Below, one piece after another: positions 11,101-22,600 of a DNA stretch of 64,000 nt. The stretch's first letter is position 1; every line of letters begins with the position of its first letter. The stretch spans positions 78,039,635 through 78,103,634 of the forward strand of contig NC_134365.1 in the NCBI RefSeq assembly GCF_035582795.1, written 5' to 3'. Both the position numbers and the translations under genes were made by a program. This DNA is from Mycteria americana (Eukaryota; Chordata; Aves; Ciconiiformes; Ciconiidae). The notes beneath the pieces were generated by a model. It worked only from the letters and a program-made list of their open reading frames with translations, was not told the origin of the DNA and did not search any database.

Positions 11101-14100
11101 TGATCCAGCTTTACTAAGGCTTTGCCAGACCTTTGTCTCTAAAGAGTCTTTGTATTAGTCAGGCTTTCATTCAGCACAAGCCTATTTTGAGCTAGGGAAG
11201 AATGCTGTAGCTTCCAACTCAGTATGTTAATTTTTTAATTCTTAAAATTACTTAAATTATTTCTTGATAATATTTAAGACGCTTTATCTACTGGAGAGAT
11301 TAGTAAGGCGTCTGGCATTTAGTTTCTGTGAGATCTGTTTAAAGTGTTTTTCTTCTCAGTCAAAATGCTTTATGTTTGACTTAGAAATTGTTCTTGATTT
11401 TCACTATTTTGCCCAGTAGCAGTTATTCTGGGCTGCAAAATGCAAGGTTTTCCAGAACCATACAAACTGTGGAACTTGTTTCCATTTGATCCAATTAAGG
11501 ATGCATCGGATTAAAAAGTTGTGTGAAAAATACTTACCAATTGACAGGAAAAGTAACAGCTGTACTGTTGTTCTGTTAATGTCCTTTTAACAGAAGTGCT
11601 GGTGTAAGTAGATCATGCTTTCAGGTGGTCCTTCCTGCACCCATTCTGCCTTCTCATGTGCACGGTGCAGCTGTGCCTGGGGCTGGAAGATAAGCCAGAT
11701 CAAGGGACTCATCCTTTTCTTCTTAGGGGTATTTTTAACCTGGATAAGATACTGCATGACTCAGGTGATGGTGTTTTGCAAGTGCAGGGAGAACAGGAAC
11801 TCAGTGAGTTTGAGAGCTGCTTATGCAGCTCCGCTGCTGAGAGCAGTGTCCAGGGTGTCGTGGCCTGAATGAAACCAATGGGGAATCCTACCTGTTGGTT
11901 CTAGTGCATTTGAAAACAGTCTGAAAGCTACTGTGGTTTCTCTTTTTGTACTTGGCTTCCCCCTCTATTGGGTTTTAATTTGTTACAGAGAAATAAAACA
12001 TTGGAATGATATAAAAACATGACCTGTATACACTGGTATTGGCAGCAGAACTACGTTTCCTTAAGAGTTAAATAGATTTGACATTTATTCTAATCCCTTA
12101 AATTCATCTGAAGTGTATAGATCTAATATTTCATACTAATAGCTCTTTGGATTAGTGGTTTCTGGTTAGTTGGATAATTGCATAGTACCCATCATCACAA
12201 AGTTCAGGTGACTGATTTGTTTCCAATAGCTGTTAGACAAAGGCAATCAGGATTTGGTAGCTTTTTTACATTATTTTAAAATGGAACACACAACAATAGA
12301 ACAGTCCTGGTAGTGTCTGCGCTTGGAGGAAACCTGCGCCATCCTTTCTGCCAAAGGGCCAAGAGCTGCTAAAAAGGATACAAGGAATTTGTGTCAGAAC
12401 AGGCAGAAGTGTTTAACTTGTTTCTGTAGCATTGTAATGGTATGTTGTACTGCCATCAGGACTGATTGCAAAAGCATCCTGTTACTCAAAAATACAGGGG
12501 AGTGACTCTGTATTGATAATTTTCCATTGGCTTATTGCTGTGGTTCTGATGAACCCTACCTGACAAGTAGCTTTCCTGATGATCAGCTGGAAAGTCTGCA
12601 GTTGCAGAGCAGCTGCTTATTATGCCAAAGACTTACTCTCCTGGGCTTTGAGACTGGCTGGGAGATTTTGCTTGATATAATAGCAGTACTGATGATACAG
12701 TGAGAATGCAGATTAAGTCAGCAGCTACTGGACAGCAATAAAAATTGGATGATTAACTGTAACTTGTGCTATTGTGATGGCTTTTGCTGCCAGTGCCAAA
12801 GAGAACCCTAACGTAAAAGAAAAAACACATTCAGTTACAACTATTTTTAATGTCTTCATTTCTCATTCTCATGGTAGATATGCTGGTCTTCAGCATACGA
12901 TTGAGATGCAAGACAGCAAACTGCATGAAATGTTGTGGGTTTTTTTTATTTTCCCTAGGTACTTGGGCTCAAGTTCCCAAATCTCTTTGGACGTGCAGAA
13001 AAGGTAACCTTCCAGTTCTCCTATGGAACAAAGGAAACTTCATATGGCCTGTCATTCTTCAAACCACAGCCTGGAAACTTTGAAAGAAAGTAGGGGATGC
13101 ATTTCTGAGTACTTCTTTTTTTAGTGAAGGAATATAAAACAGTTAATAAGATCTTTCATTGAGTAATAATTAAATTTATTCCTTTGCTGAGGGTCTGTTA
13201 ATAATGTAGCAGAGTTGGTTTCTTAAGTTTTTGTGATAATTTAAAACTCCACCTACTTTAATAGTTTCACTTTCAAACTACCAATAATGTTGTGTTTCAG
13301 TTTTTCAGTTAACCTGTATAAAGTAACTGGACAGTTCCCTTGGAGTTCTCTTCGTGAAACTGATAGAGGAATATCAACAGAATTTAATGTAAGTGTAGCA
13401 CACACCTTTGTGGAACACATGCTTCATTTACATTTAATTCGGGTCACATCTGGCTTTCGCAAATATTTGGTTTACTTTTTTAATGATTGAAACACTTGTA
13501 CACAGGGCTAACTTGTCATTATTTGAAAGAGATCAACAATTTTAAAATGACAGAGGTAATACAGCTTCATCTTTTTGTTAGAATTCAATCTTATTTTGGC
13601 CATATAAAAATACCAATGTGTTTTTCTCCAAATTTTTAATGTTTAAAGTATCATTTCAGAGAGGCAGCTGGTTGCCTAGCTCATTGTATCAGCCCAACTT
13701 AAGATATTTTTCATTTGGGATGCACCTCCTTGGGAGAAACGGTCTTGGCTGGAGCAGAAGTAGCATTACTCTGAAATGAAAAAGGGTTTCTCTCTGATCC
13801 AAGAGGTTTGGAAAGAAAAAGCGTAGACTCATGTATAAACAAACTTTAGAGAGAAAGATTTTTTTCAGGGAATTGTTTATTTTAATTTTGTAGCAAACAT
13901 TTTTTCATGTCTTACTCAATTCTTTATTTGTAGTTTCCAATCTGGAAGACCAATCACACACTGAAGTGGGAGGGTGTGTGGAGAGAGCTTGGCTGCCTTG
14001 CTAGAACAGCATCCTTTTCTGTTCGAGAAGAAAGTGGACACTCTCTTAAATCTTCTCTCTCCGTAAGGCTTTTTCCTGATCATTTTTTAAAACACATTAT

Positions 14101-17100
14101 TTTGAGTCATTTAATACTTACGAATGATACCAAAGGAGCTTTTTGTCTTAGTAGCTAGTGTGTTTCACTTCAAACATCTTTTGCTGTGTTTGGTCATTCA
14201 CGCAGAGTCATCCAGGAGGTCCAAATAGAAAGCATACTTTCATAGTTGACTGTTGCATTTTGACTGTTGCTTAGGCTGGCTTGTTCTTTCTGCACGGCCT
14301 CCCTCCGTGTCATCTGCTGTCTCTCTTTGCAGAATTGTCTTGTTTTGTAGAAGACAGGATCAGTACGTTTCCTCATCCTGCAGTCGCTATGCCTTTTCTA
14401 AATATACTTTCCTATACCAGTTTTTGGCCACTTGTCATCTTTAACTTGTAGCGTACAAATTGTAGGAGATAAACTATTTGCAGTTGTCACAAAATTGGTG
14501 ATTTACACAGGGGCATTGTTGCTGGTATATTTTTGGTGTGTACCATGGCCAAAAGGTATAAATATATATATATATGGTGTGGTGTGTATATATATGTGTG
14601 TGTGTGTGTGTGTGTATATATAGATAGATAGATAGATAGATAGATAGATGTGGCTTCTACAGTCAGAACTAAGTTAGTCTGTAGGTACATTGTTCCCAAA
14701 TCCATGGAGCTACACTAGCCTTAGCTGGAGCTGTGGCTGTCTTCTGCTGTGTGCACAGTTTTTGAAGGAAAAGACTAGTGTCACTCTGTGGTATTCAACA
14801 GATACGAGGACCTAAAAATAATTGTTTGATTCTTTTCAGCATGCTATGGTAATTGATTCCCGGAACTCTTCAATCTTGCCAAGACGAGGTGCTTTGCTAA
14901 AAATTAATCAGGTAGTATTAAATCACTTATACTATTATTGGATTTTATCTAAGTGTGTTTGATTAAGTCTTAATTTATCTAATTGATGTTCATGTTAAAA
15001 TGTCTAAAGTTAGAAATTAATCATAAATTGACTAGGAGGCAGTGATGGTCAGTATTTACTCTTTATCTTTACAGTGCGTGCCTTTTAAAATCATGAAGCC
15101 TTTTTTATGGTGGCAAATTTTCATTTGTGTACCATTGGTCAAACAGCACAGCCATTTTATCGCGCCATTAGCATTAAATTATTTATTAGCTGAGATACAT
15201 TATCCCTGACAGTATTTACTCTACGCTTTACAGTAGGTATTAGTCATTGTTTTCTAACACTGTAATGTAAGACTACGAGACTGTGGTCCTGTTGCTACTT
15301 ACAAAGTTTATAAGTCTTAGAATTAAAAACGAAAGACTGGGTAAAAACTCTCAAAGGCATACACATGTATCATTTTGGCACAGAAAATGGTTTTCACTCT
15401 TGTTACTTTGAGAGCTTTTAGAAAAGCTGGTTTTTCTGCTGTAGGGGTTAATACTTCAGAAGCATTAACTTCTGCAATGCTTTAGAAGCAGATTGCTTTG
15501 AAATGTCATTGGAACTAGAAGTGCTAGTGTTCCTGTAAGCAGCAGTGAACTCTTCTGTTTCTGAGCGAGAAAGGTGGTTATAATTCAGGGTTTAGTTAAC
15601 ATATCATTTGTTAGATGCTGCCTCTAACTAACACTGATTCAGTCACTTCACTTGTTATTTTCAACTAGCAGTGGTGTAATACAACTGGCTATCTGGTTTT
15701 TCAGCCCTGCTTTAGTACATACAGAATCTTCTCAGGTCTAGGTAAATACAGTAAGAGTTTTGATTTCGGGTCCTGAATTTTTCAGCTCCATTCTATTTTG
15801 CCATCATTTACAAAATGGCTTAGAAAGCAATACCTTGGTTTAATATTTGGAGGAGGAAATTGCAGCTCATTGTTCTGAGGGTCATGTGTAGTTTTTCATT
15901 GGTCCAAAATTCAGTTGTCTCTCCATACCAGTGTATCTGTCTGTCTTGTACAGAAAACACTGCGTATGCTGATGCAGACATGATGAACTTTTAGGGGGAA
16001 GAAACATGTAAAATTTGTTACAACTTTTGTAAACTTATGTCTTTGCAGGAGTTGGCTGGCTATACAGGTGGAGACGTGAGCTTTCTGAAAGAGGATTTTG
16101 AATTTCAGTTGAATAAGCAACTTATCTGGGATTCGGTAATTTTTTTAAAGATAATTTAGTAATTGATCTGAGTTAACAAATGAGGTTATTGAATCTATGT
16201 TTTATGATGATTTCTCACCATGGATTAGAAAAAGATGATGGAAGTGAAAGATGGATGGTGAAGGTATCTTGATTCGGTTTTTTGGAAGTGAAATACTCTT
16301 TATTTTAACCTGATGTTCCTGCCGTGCACAGTCACTTGAGAAGTGGGCATTTTGGAAAGAATGACTTGTTTGGCAGTTAACCATATGAACTATTTTCCTT
16401 TCAGAAGTAATGTTGGGTATGTCTGTTCTTTGTTATCTTTCTTAGAAGTGATTTTTCAGAAACTTATTACAGCCTTTGTTCTGACTCTTTCACCTGGTTA
16501 TGAATATTCTGACTAATCTTGGTTTAGTTTTCTTTTGTCATTGTAAATTATGAATATATGACTACTAATTTTGGTATCATAGCATGTAATTATTTCTTCT
16601 ATATAAAATTATTGAGCAAGAATAGGAAGGCTCATTTCACTACAACACTAAGCTTTTGCAGTACATTTTAAACTTCATATTTGTGCACAATGAATGATTT
16701 AAGTTCCAGTAAGAAAGACACACGGTAGCATCAGAAGTTCATATGAGACCCCAGTCTGCCACCCTGTAGGCAGAGCACATCACAGATTTTATGGTGTGGT
16801 GCCTACATTAGTACTTTGGTTTGGAGTCATTGTGGTTTTGAAGCAAATTCCTGTGTCATCATCACTTAGAAGTCTTGGTTTGGTTGGCAGAGCAGTTCTT
16901 GTGTATACCAACTACATTGCCTTCAGAGGAAATGACACTGGATAACTCCACTCCAAGTTCATGTTTAATGTACTCCAGCTTCTTACGAGAACATAGAGGT
17001 CTTAAGCTTCAGGCATCTTTAACAGCACAGAGCTAGTATTAGGTGGAAATAGGTGTTTTTATGCTTAGTGAAATAAGAATTTAACTATACCAGAAATATT

Positions 17101-20100
17101 TCTGTCTGTATTTAGAAAGAAGCTCTTTATGATATGGAGATAGTGCAGTAAGCTCTTGTCTCATAGCTGAACAGGGAATTAAACAGCAACTTCCATTATG
17201 AAGATTTAAAAATCAGAGGTTACGATAATTTGCATCCCAACATACTAAAAAACCAAGCCTAAATCAAAACAAAAATGCGTTGAGAAGATCTCTGCATCTT
17301 GAAAGCTTTTTAAGAAGTATTGGAATAATGAAGAAATTCTAGGAGACTGGAAGAATGTTAGCATTATGCCAGTGGTACAACTGAAAAACTCCAAGCTACT
17401 TCCATAGTGCAGATACTAATGAACTGATGTTGTAAGGATCTGTCGTCTGCTGTTTCATGCTTTTGTTCTGAGGCGACTTGGTGCAATGCAGTTCTTGAGT
17501 TAGACCAATGAGGCCAACACAGAAGGGCATTTTAAGGCTATTTGCTATACCCCTTTCTTATTACATCATTATATTTGCACCTTCCATGCGGTGAATGAAA
17601 AGGCATTGCCTGGTGAGTACACTTCTAGTCATCTGACATTTATTTGCTGACCTTCAGTTGAGAAAGACAGCGTATTCTCCTATGAAGTAATTTAATGGCT
17701 TCATGGCTATGCAAAGAGGACTTTGCTCTTTCCCATGACAGCTAATATGCCAACCTTGCAAAAGTGAAGCATACCTCATCACGTGGTGTACATAATTTTA
17801 TGTCATCCATTGTTCATGAGTATAGACTTGCATGCAAATGGCTTTTGCATATGCCATGTGCTGTGTAGCCAGATATGCATATACCGCCTGATGAGTTCAC
17901 ATCTGATAATGGCAGGGAAGGCATCTGGGAACTCTCAGGGCAGAAGGCAGCAGGAGTGTGCTGTAAAATTAGAGAAATTATCCAATGCCTTTAGCCTAGG
18001 TATTGACAATAGGGCTCACCATCTGGCAGTAGTACTTCTACTTGGTACACAGGCAGCAGGCATATGATTAAATGTATTTATTATAGTGGTTTAGCTCCCA
18101 AGAATTACTGTATAGATAAGCAGTAATGATGTATGTGGATTTGATGTCAATATAGTGAGTTGCAGAAGATGGTTTCATTGAATTATAAGGCTAATTCACA
18201 GGCAGATAATAATTGTACATTTTTGGTAGTTATTTGCTGGACTTAGCCTCCTATGGGTTTAAAGTTGCCAGGAGTAATTTATGTCAGCAGTGTTGTCTTA
18301 TTTCAAGACATGAAAATTCATAAGAAAATAGGAGTTGGATGAGTGTTCCCTTTAGCTATTGTGAAAGTAGCACTTGGTTCAAATATGCTGTATTGACTTT
18401 TTCAAGATGTAGCACTGCATAAAAGAAAGAGGGCAGCAATGATCAAGAGTTTCCTGAAAATACAATTACTGATGGTGTGATATCCATGCATACGCTGTGA
18501 TCATCTGTAACTTTCTGTCAGACCAATGGGAGCTCTGCCTGTTAATAAGCAATGAAACTTTATTAATACTATTTTTAGGGAAATTAAGTAATACATGTTA
18601 ATAAACAACTTCTTTTTCTCTCCAAAGGTTCTTTCAGCATCACTTTGGGGTGGAATGCTAGTACCTATTGGAGACAAGCCATCCAGTATAGCTGACAGGC
18701 AAGTTTTTTAAATGTTTCTTAATTTTTTTTCAGTCAACCCAGGTAATGTATAAAGAAAACTCTGTAGTAGAAGAGAGAAGCAGTAGTAGTTCTGGTTCTG
18801 AGGAGAATAAAGTAAGTTTCTAGTGAGCTTTAATTGCATGTTAGTACTCAAGCCATGCCTTCTGTGTTTGATTTTCATATTGGGGTAGTGTAAACTCATA
18901 ATTTGCTATGTAGTAGCTCTGCCTGCCAATATTTAGAGTTGCAAAAATGGTATTTACCATCTGCAAAATCTTGTATCAGGCATTAGGTAACACTGCTGGT
19001 ATTTTTAGATTTAAAGCCATATTGTAACTATGTTGGGCTTTTTAGGCAATTTTGCCCTCTAACACCTGTGTTTAAAGACCACGAGCAGAAACCATTTAGG
19101 CTTAAATTTATTTACAAGAAATACTAAGTGTCAACTGCACATGCAATAGATCTTAACTACAGTATTTCTATCAAAATGATTACAACAGACAGAATCAGAC
19201 ATTATTCTGATTCTTCTTCAGTGCTGCGGAACCTTTGGTTTTGATCTTTGTAAGTGATAGAAGACTGACTTTTATTTTTAGTACTTCCATTTATTTTGAA
19301 TTTTTTGCCAAATGCATCAGGACTTAGATTTAGATATAATTTCTTGTATTTCTTTACATACACTTTACTAAACCTGTTACAAAGTTACCTGTAGCTCTGA
19401 AAAGCAATGTTAGAAGTATGGCTAGGTATTTTCAAATATGTCCTTCAAGTGAAGCATTAAATTAAATTTGACTGTATTCACTAGGTTTTACCTTGGTGGA
19501 CCAACAAGTGTGCGTGGATTCAGTATGTACAGCATTGGACCCCAGAGTGAAGGTCTGAAACTTTTAAATCCCACTCCTCTGATGATACTATAAATTTCAG
19601 TGCGTGACAAAGAATCAGATTCTGTCCTTAAGCTTTGTAGAGCTTAAAAATAATTGCACTTATTCTGCACTCTGAATCTGAGAAGCATTATGTCTTTGAT
19701 CTGTTGTTATATATTAGTTCACAATGGAATAAAGCTCAGTAGTTCTCAGTTAAGCCATAAGCTAATTTTGTAAACCAAGTGTGTGTTCAGACTTGCATAC
19801 TCCAGTATGTCACTTTAATTAGTAAGCTACCTTCAACCTGAAAAAGTTCCCAGAAGATGGTTATAGCTACAGTCACATTAAATCTCTATTTGATACAGCA
19901 TATGTTCAGGTAGCTTAGGGGAAAGGTAATCTGATCAACGAAGGTGTTTTGAGAGCCAAGAGCTTCCTCAGTTCTATTCCTTACTCTGCTGCTGACTTGC
20001 TGTTATCAGTGGATCCAGTATTCAGTATATTTTAAAGCTAATTGTTTAATTGTATCAATTTCCCATTTTTAAAACTAAGGCAAGTATTTCAGAGGTGTTC

Positions 20101-22453
20101 AGGAGGTAGTCTCTGATGAACCACAAGTAGGTGCGTGCCTCAGGCTGTTCCAGAGAGGGAATGGAGAAAAATGGCAATTCACTTGGAAGGTTTAAAGAAT
20201 TGCATAAGTGCTAACTCCTTTGCTTGATAGTGGTGAGGTCGGAGGGAGCTAGAAGCAAGTGGCAAGACTTGTAAAGGGTAGAAGTGCAATGTAAAACAAC
20301 TTAAGGATGTGTTCTGGTTCTTTTAATATATTCCACAGTAAATGCTTTTATTCCAACATTTTACCTAAATAGGTGATTACTTGGGAGGAGAAGCCTACTG
20401 GGCTGGAGGCTTACATCTATACACCCCTCTCCCTTTCCGGCCAGGCCGGGGAGGGTTTGGAGACCTTTTCCGAACACATTTCTTCCTTAATGCTGGAAAT
20501 CTCTGCAATCTTAACTATGGTAAGACTCAATAGAATTGTATATAACAAAACCTGCTTCTCTCTATATATAAAAGCAAAAAGAAGAGGGCAGCTGTTCTGT
20601 GTCTGTTTAGTCAGAAGCAGTTTGTTTACTGCATATATTTTGGTGCCTGTCAAAAAGCTGCTGCTACTAACTTTTATATTTGACAGATTGCCAGTAATTT
20701 TTTTAGCTCTCTACATAAATTCTAGCACAACTTGTAGGAAAGAGAGCTAGTATGGTAACAGTAGTATCTGGGAATTGGTGATGTTCGCAGTCCAGTGTGG
20801 TAATTGATTAACACCCTGCTATCTTACACTGTTCGAAAGGGAGATTGGAAGATGAAGTTTTAGTGGGATTCTAATGTTTTCTGGGATGAACTAAATAAAA
20901 AGTGGTGGCATTAGAGTGTAGATGAGGGTGTGGTAGCTGATGTGATTTCCCCCCCCCCCCCCCCCCCCCCCCCTCCATACCCAAATTTTTTCAAGATATA
21001 TTTCAGTGTATTAGTGTACAATTTTTCATTATCAATTTGCTCAGTTTGGGGATATAGTGATATTTGATGTCTGCCTCACTTGATGGAAGAGAGGTGACAT
21101 CCATATGGGAGGGAGACACTTTATGCACAATTGAAAAGCAGATGAATCAGCTTTAAAACTAAGAGACCCACTAAAGACTTTTAGTGAAGTCTTTAGTACT
21201 CATTTCCAGATTCATGCAAGTAGGTACCAATGGAGGGAAATGAAGATCAACCAGCAATCCAACTAGAATCGTAGAAGTTTGGAGTTTGAATCCAAGGTAC
21301 TTGCTTGGCATTTATGGGAGTTGTGGGTAGTAAATAAATTTTGAATCTGCAGGGGATGCTCCGAAGTAGTCTATCTTCTAGCTCTGAAAATCCTGTTAGG
21401 CTTTGACTGCCTTGACAGTCTACTTTGATTCTTGTTCTCCTGCTCTTTTGCTTTCAGGTGATGGTCCCAGAGCTCACCTGCAGAAGTTGGCAGAGTATAT
21501 CCGATGGTCTTATGGTGCCGGAATAGTGCTCCGACTTGGAAACATTGCTAGATTAGAACTTAACTACTGTTTCCCTATGGGAGTACAGTCTGGTGACAGG
21601 TTTGTTTTTTACACCAATTTCTTTAATAGTAGCTGGTTTTAAAGGTTACTGCACTGCTATCTGGTTTCCACACCGAGAATTGCTGCCTTTAAATTTTGTT
21701 TTTTCTATGCCAGTTTAGAGATTTTTCAGCACTTGATGCTCTTCTTTCAGTTTGCTGTATTCATGTTGGTTTCACAGTTGGTTTAAGACTTTGTATCTTA
21801 GGTTTCAAAGTTCATTGAACTTGAGATTAGCTGTTGAAATGTATGAGTAGCTGCATAGCAGGTTTTATTTCTTTAGGGGAAATGATCACTCAAACAGTTC
21901 ATGGGATTTTCTTAAGCCTTCCAAAAACAAGTGGTTGGATAAATACAGAGTTTGATGTCTTTGCTTGAAAAATGAAAACAATTTTAAATATAGATAAGGA
22001 GAAAGGGAGAACAAATTAATTTGTTAGCAACCAATTATCCTACACCAAGCAAATATTATAGTACGGAATAGAAAAGCTTCAGGGGGCCTGTTCTTGCCTG
22101 TAAATACTGTGTGAGATACTGTGTATTTTGTACAGGAGTTGGCTTATGTTTCTACTTGTCATTCATGTGAAATGTGAATTAATAATAGCAATTTGAAAAT
22201 TATGGGCTTTATTTTGCAAATGTAAATACTCCATATGGATGACAGATTGGCAAAGCATTTATTTTAAAAAGCCTTTGTCAGCTAAAATTTGAATTGTAAC
22301 TTTCCAAAGATTGAAAACCTTGGGCATTTGAGGGTAGGGAGAATTGCTTTTAATTTCATCAGTACTTTCTATATCACTTATGTTGTTTATTATTTGTTTC
22401 TTTTCAGGATATGTGATGGCGTTCAGTTTGGAGCAGGAATCAGATTTCTATAA
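5104..22453 (+). CDS. SAMM50: SAMM50, sorting and assembly machinery component 50 (complete, 15 coding exons)
   Basis: Encodes the mitochondrial outer-membrane Omp85-family beta-barrel that inserts other beta-barrel proteins (VDAC, TOM40) and, with the MICOS complex, supports cristae junctions. I joined 15 exons by hand. All phases agree and the product is 469 residues plus stop, the same as human, and almost identical along its whole length. An acidic N-terminal segment (residues 8-44) is followed by a single POTRA domain (about 45-125). The 16-strand barrel begins near 145 and runs to the end. The conserved Omp85 loop-6 motif is VRGF at 345-348, and the chain ends in GAGIRFL, the barrel's own C-terminal strand. 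ATG at 5104 is in a good Kozak context (GCCGCCATGG). Introns range from about 0.2 to 2.5 kb and hold only simple repeats and the inverted repeat listed separately. No truncation or frameshift was found. Confidence 0.98.
5184..5289. repeat. Perfect 47-bp inverted repeat with 12-base spacer
   Basis: Arms at 5184-5230 and 5243-5289 are exact reverse complements. The spacer 5231-5242 contains ACGGCCGT, itself a palindrome, so all but two base pairs of the 106-base block could pair. It lies in SAMM50 intron 1, 59 bases after exon 1, inside the CpG island. It could be a genuine recent inverted duplication, a cruciform-prone element, or a fold-back artefact of sequencing GC-rich DNA. Confidence 0.95.
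5353..5382. repeat. CCCTG pentamer tandem repeat
   Basis: About five imperfect copies of CCCTG/CCTTG in SAMM50 intron 1 within the CpG island. Confidence 0.85.
5687..5712. repeat. AAAC tetramer simple repeat
   Basis: Short run of AAAC units at the downstream edge of the SAMM50 CpG island. Confidence 0.85.
7256..7366 (+). CDS. SAMM50: SAMM50 coding exon 2
   Basis: Residues 8-44, starting [13 protein letters not shown] and ending ILENKD: the acidic segment before the POTRA domain. The acceptor follows TTATGCTTTCAG; the donor is GTAAGT; phase 0 at both ends. Confidence 0.97.
8753..8854 (+). CDS. SAMM50: SAMM50 coding exon 3 (POTRA)
   Basis: Residues 45-78, starting [17 protein letters not shown]: the first strand and helix of the POTRA domain. 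Donor GTAAGT, phase 0. Confidence 0.97.
9643..9730 (+). CDS. SAMM50: SAMM50 coding exon 4 (POTRA)
   Basis: Residues 79-107 plus one base, starting [13 protein letters not shown] and ending DTCQ: the middle of the POTRA domain. Donor GTATGT. An open frame runs on into the intron but is not coding. Confidence 0.97.
9951..9998. repeat. 22-bp direct duplication in an AT-rich tract
   Basis: The 22 bases at 9951-9972 are repeated exactly at 9977-9998 with four bases between, in SAMM50 intron 4. The surrounding DNA is a decayed TA/TG tract. Confidence 0.85.
10871..10977 (+). CDS. SAMM50: SAMM50 coding exon 5 (end of POTRA)
   Basis: Completes Gly108 and runs to Met143, including [19 protein letters not shown] and GNNEGSM. 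Donor GTATGG, weaker than its neighbours, but the join to exon 6 is fixed by protein identity. Confidence 0.97.
12959..13089 (+). CDS. SAMM50: SAMM50 coding exon 6 (start of barrel)
   Basis: Residues 144-186 plus two bases of Asn187, starting [18 protein letters not shown]. It holds the first beta-barrel strands. The AG follows a T-rich tract ending CCCTAG; the donor is GTAGGG. Confidence 0.97.
13301..13388 (+). CDS. SAMM50: SAMM50 coding exon 7
   Basis: Completes Asn187 and runs to residue 216, including [19 protein letters not shown]. Donor GTAAGT, phase 0. It is separated from exon 6 by a 211-base intron, the shortest in the gene. Confidence 0.97.
13934..14062 (+). CDS. SAMM50: SAMM50 coding exon 8
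   Basis: Residues 217-259, starting [18 protein letters not shown] and ending KSSLS: barrel strands. Donor GTAAGG, phase 0. Confidence 0.97.
14558..14650. repeat. Compound microsatellite TA / TG / GATA
   Basis: In SAMM50 intron 8, a TA run (about 14560-14575) is followed by a TG run (about 14595-14614) and then about seven GATA units (about 14620-14649). Likely length-polymorphic. Confidence 0.95.
14840..14911 (+). CDS. SAMM50: SAMM50 coding exon 9
   Basis: Residues 260-283, starting [18 protein letters not shown] and ending INQ. Donor GTAGTA, phase 0. Confidence 0.97.
16049..16135 (+). CDS. SAMM50: SAMM50 coding exon 10
   Basis: Residues 284-312, starting [18 protein letters not shown] and ending LIWDS. 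Donor GTAATT, phase 0. The following intron (about 2.5 kb) is the longest in the gene. Confidence 0.97.
18628..18698 (+). CDS. SAMM50: SAMM50 coding exon 11, with GC donor
   Basis: Residues 313-335 plus two bases of Arg336, starting [17 protein letters not shown] and ending SIAD. Protein identity forces the exon to end in AG, and the next bases are GCAAGT, a GC-type donor with otherwise consensus flanks. The exon 12 acceptor is a normal AG. Confidence 0.95.
19485..19552 (+). CDS. SAMM50: SAMM50 coding exon 12 (loop-6 VRGF motif)
   Basis: Completes Arg336 and continues [16 protein letters not shown] to one base of Gly359. It carries the conserved Omp85 loop-6 (R-G-F) motif that reaches into the barrel. 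Donor GTCTGA, a weak match at positions 3-5. Confidence 0.96.
20373..20519 (+). CDS. SAMM50: SAMM50 coding exon 13
   Basis: Completes Gly359 and runs [16 protein letters not shown] through to NLCNLNY407 plus one base. Donor GTAAGA. A longer open frame in another register overlaps this exon and is a shadow. Confidence 0.97.
20949..20973. repeat. Homopolymer of 25 C
   Basis: Uninterrupted C-run in SAMM50 intron 13, about 430 bases after exon 13. The exact length is probably unreliable in any assembly. Confidence 0.95.
21458..21599 (+). CDS. SAMM50: SAMM50 coding exon 14
   Basis: Residues 408-454 plus two bases of Arg455, including [19 protein letters not shown] and [14 protein letters not shown]: the last-but-one barrel strands. 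Donor GTTTGT. Confidence 0.97.
22408..22453 (+). CDS. SAMM50: SAMM50 coding exon 15 and stop
   Basis: Completes Arg455, then [14 protein letters not shown] and TAA at 22451-22453. The final hydrophobic and aromatic residues form the closing beta strand that acts as the insertion signal of outer-membrane barrels. Confidence 0.98.
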
Positions 22454-22594
22454 TACAGAAACATTTTACATCAGTATATGAAATTGTGCTCTGTAATTGA
22501 AATCAAGACTATAATAGCTCGATACGGTCTAACTTTTTTCTTGAAATACAGATACACTTCTGAGTGATTTACCTCAGACTCCACAAGAAACTAC

Positions 22595-22600
22595 ATTAAA
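22595..22600 (+). terminator. SAMM50: SAMM50 polyadenylation signal ATTAAA
   Basis: ATTAAA lies about 140 bases after the SAMM50 stop codon, with T- and GT-containing sequence following. The first plausible 3' end of the gene; later sites could also be used. Confidence 0.65.

Noticed and set aside
17283-17480. Faint likeness to a LINE reverse-transcriptase region in SAMM50 intron 10
   Set aside because: Only a few short words match; not enough to call a CR1 remnant by eye.
20373-20750. 125-codon plus-strand frame starting at SAMM50 exon 13
   Set aside because: It is in a different register from the Sam50 frame and runs through the donor into the intron.
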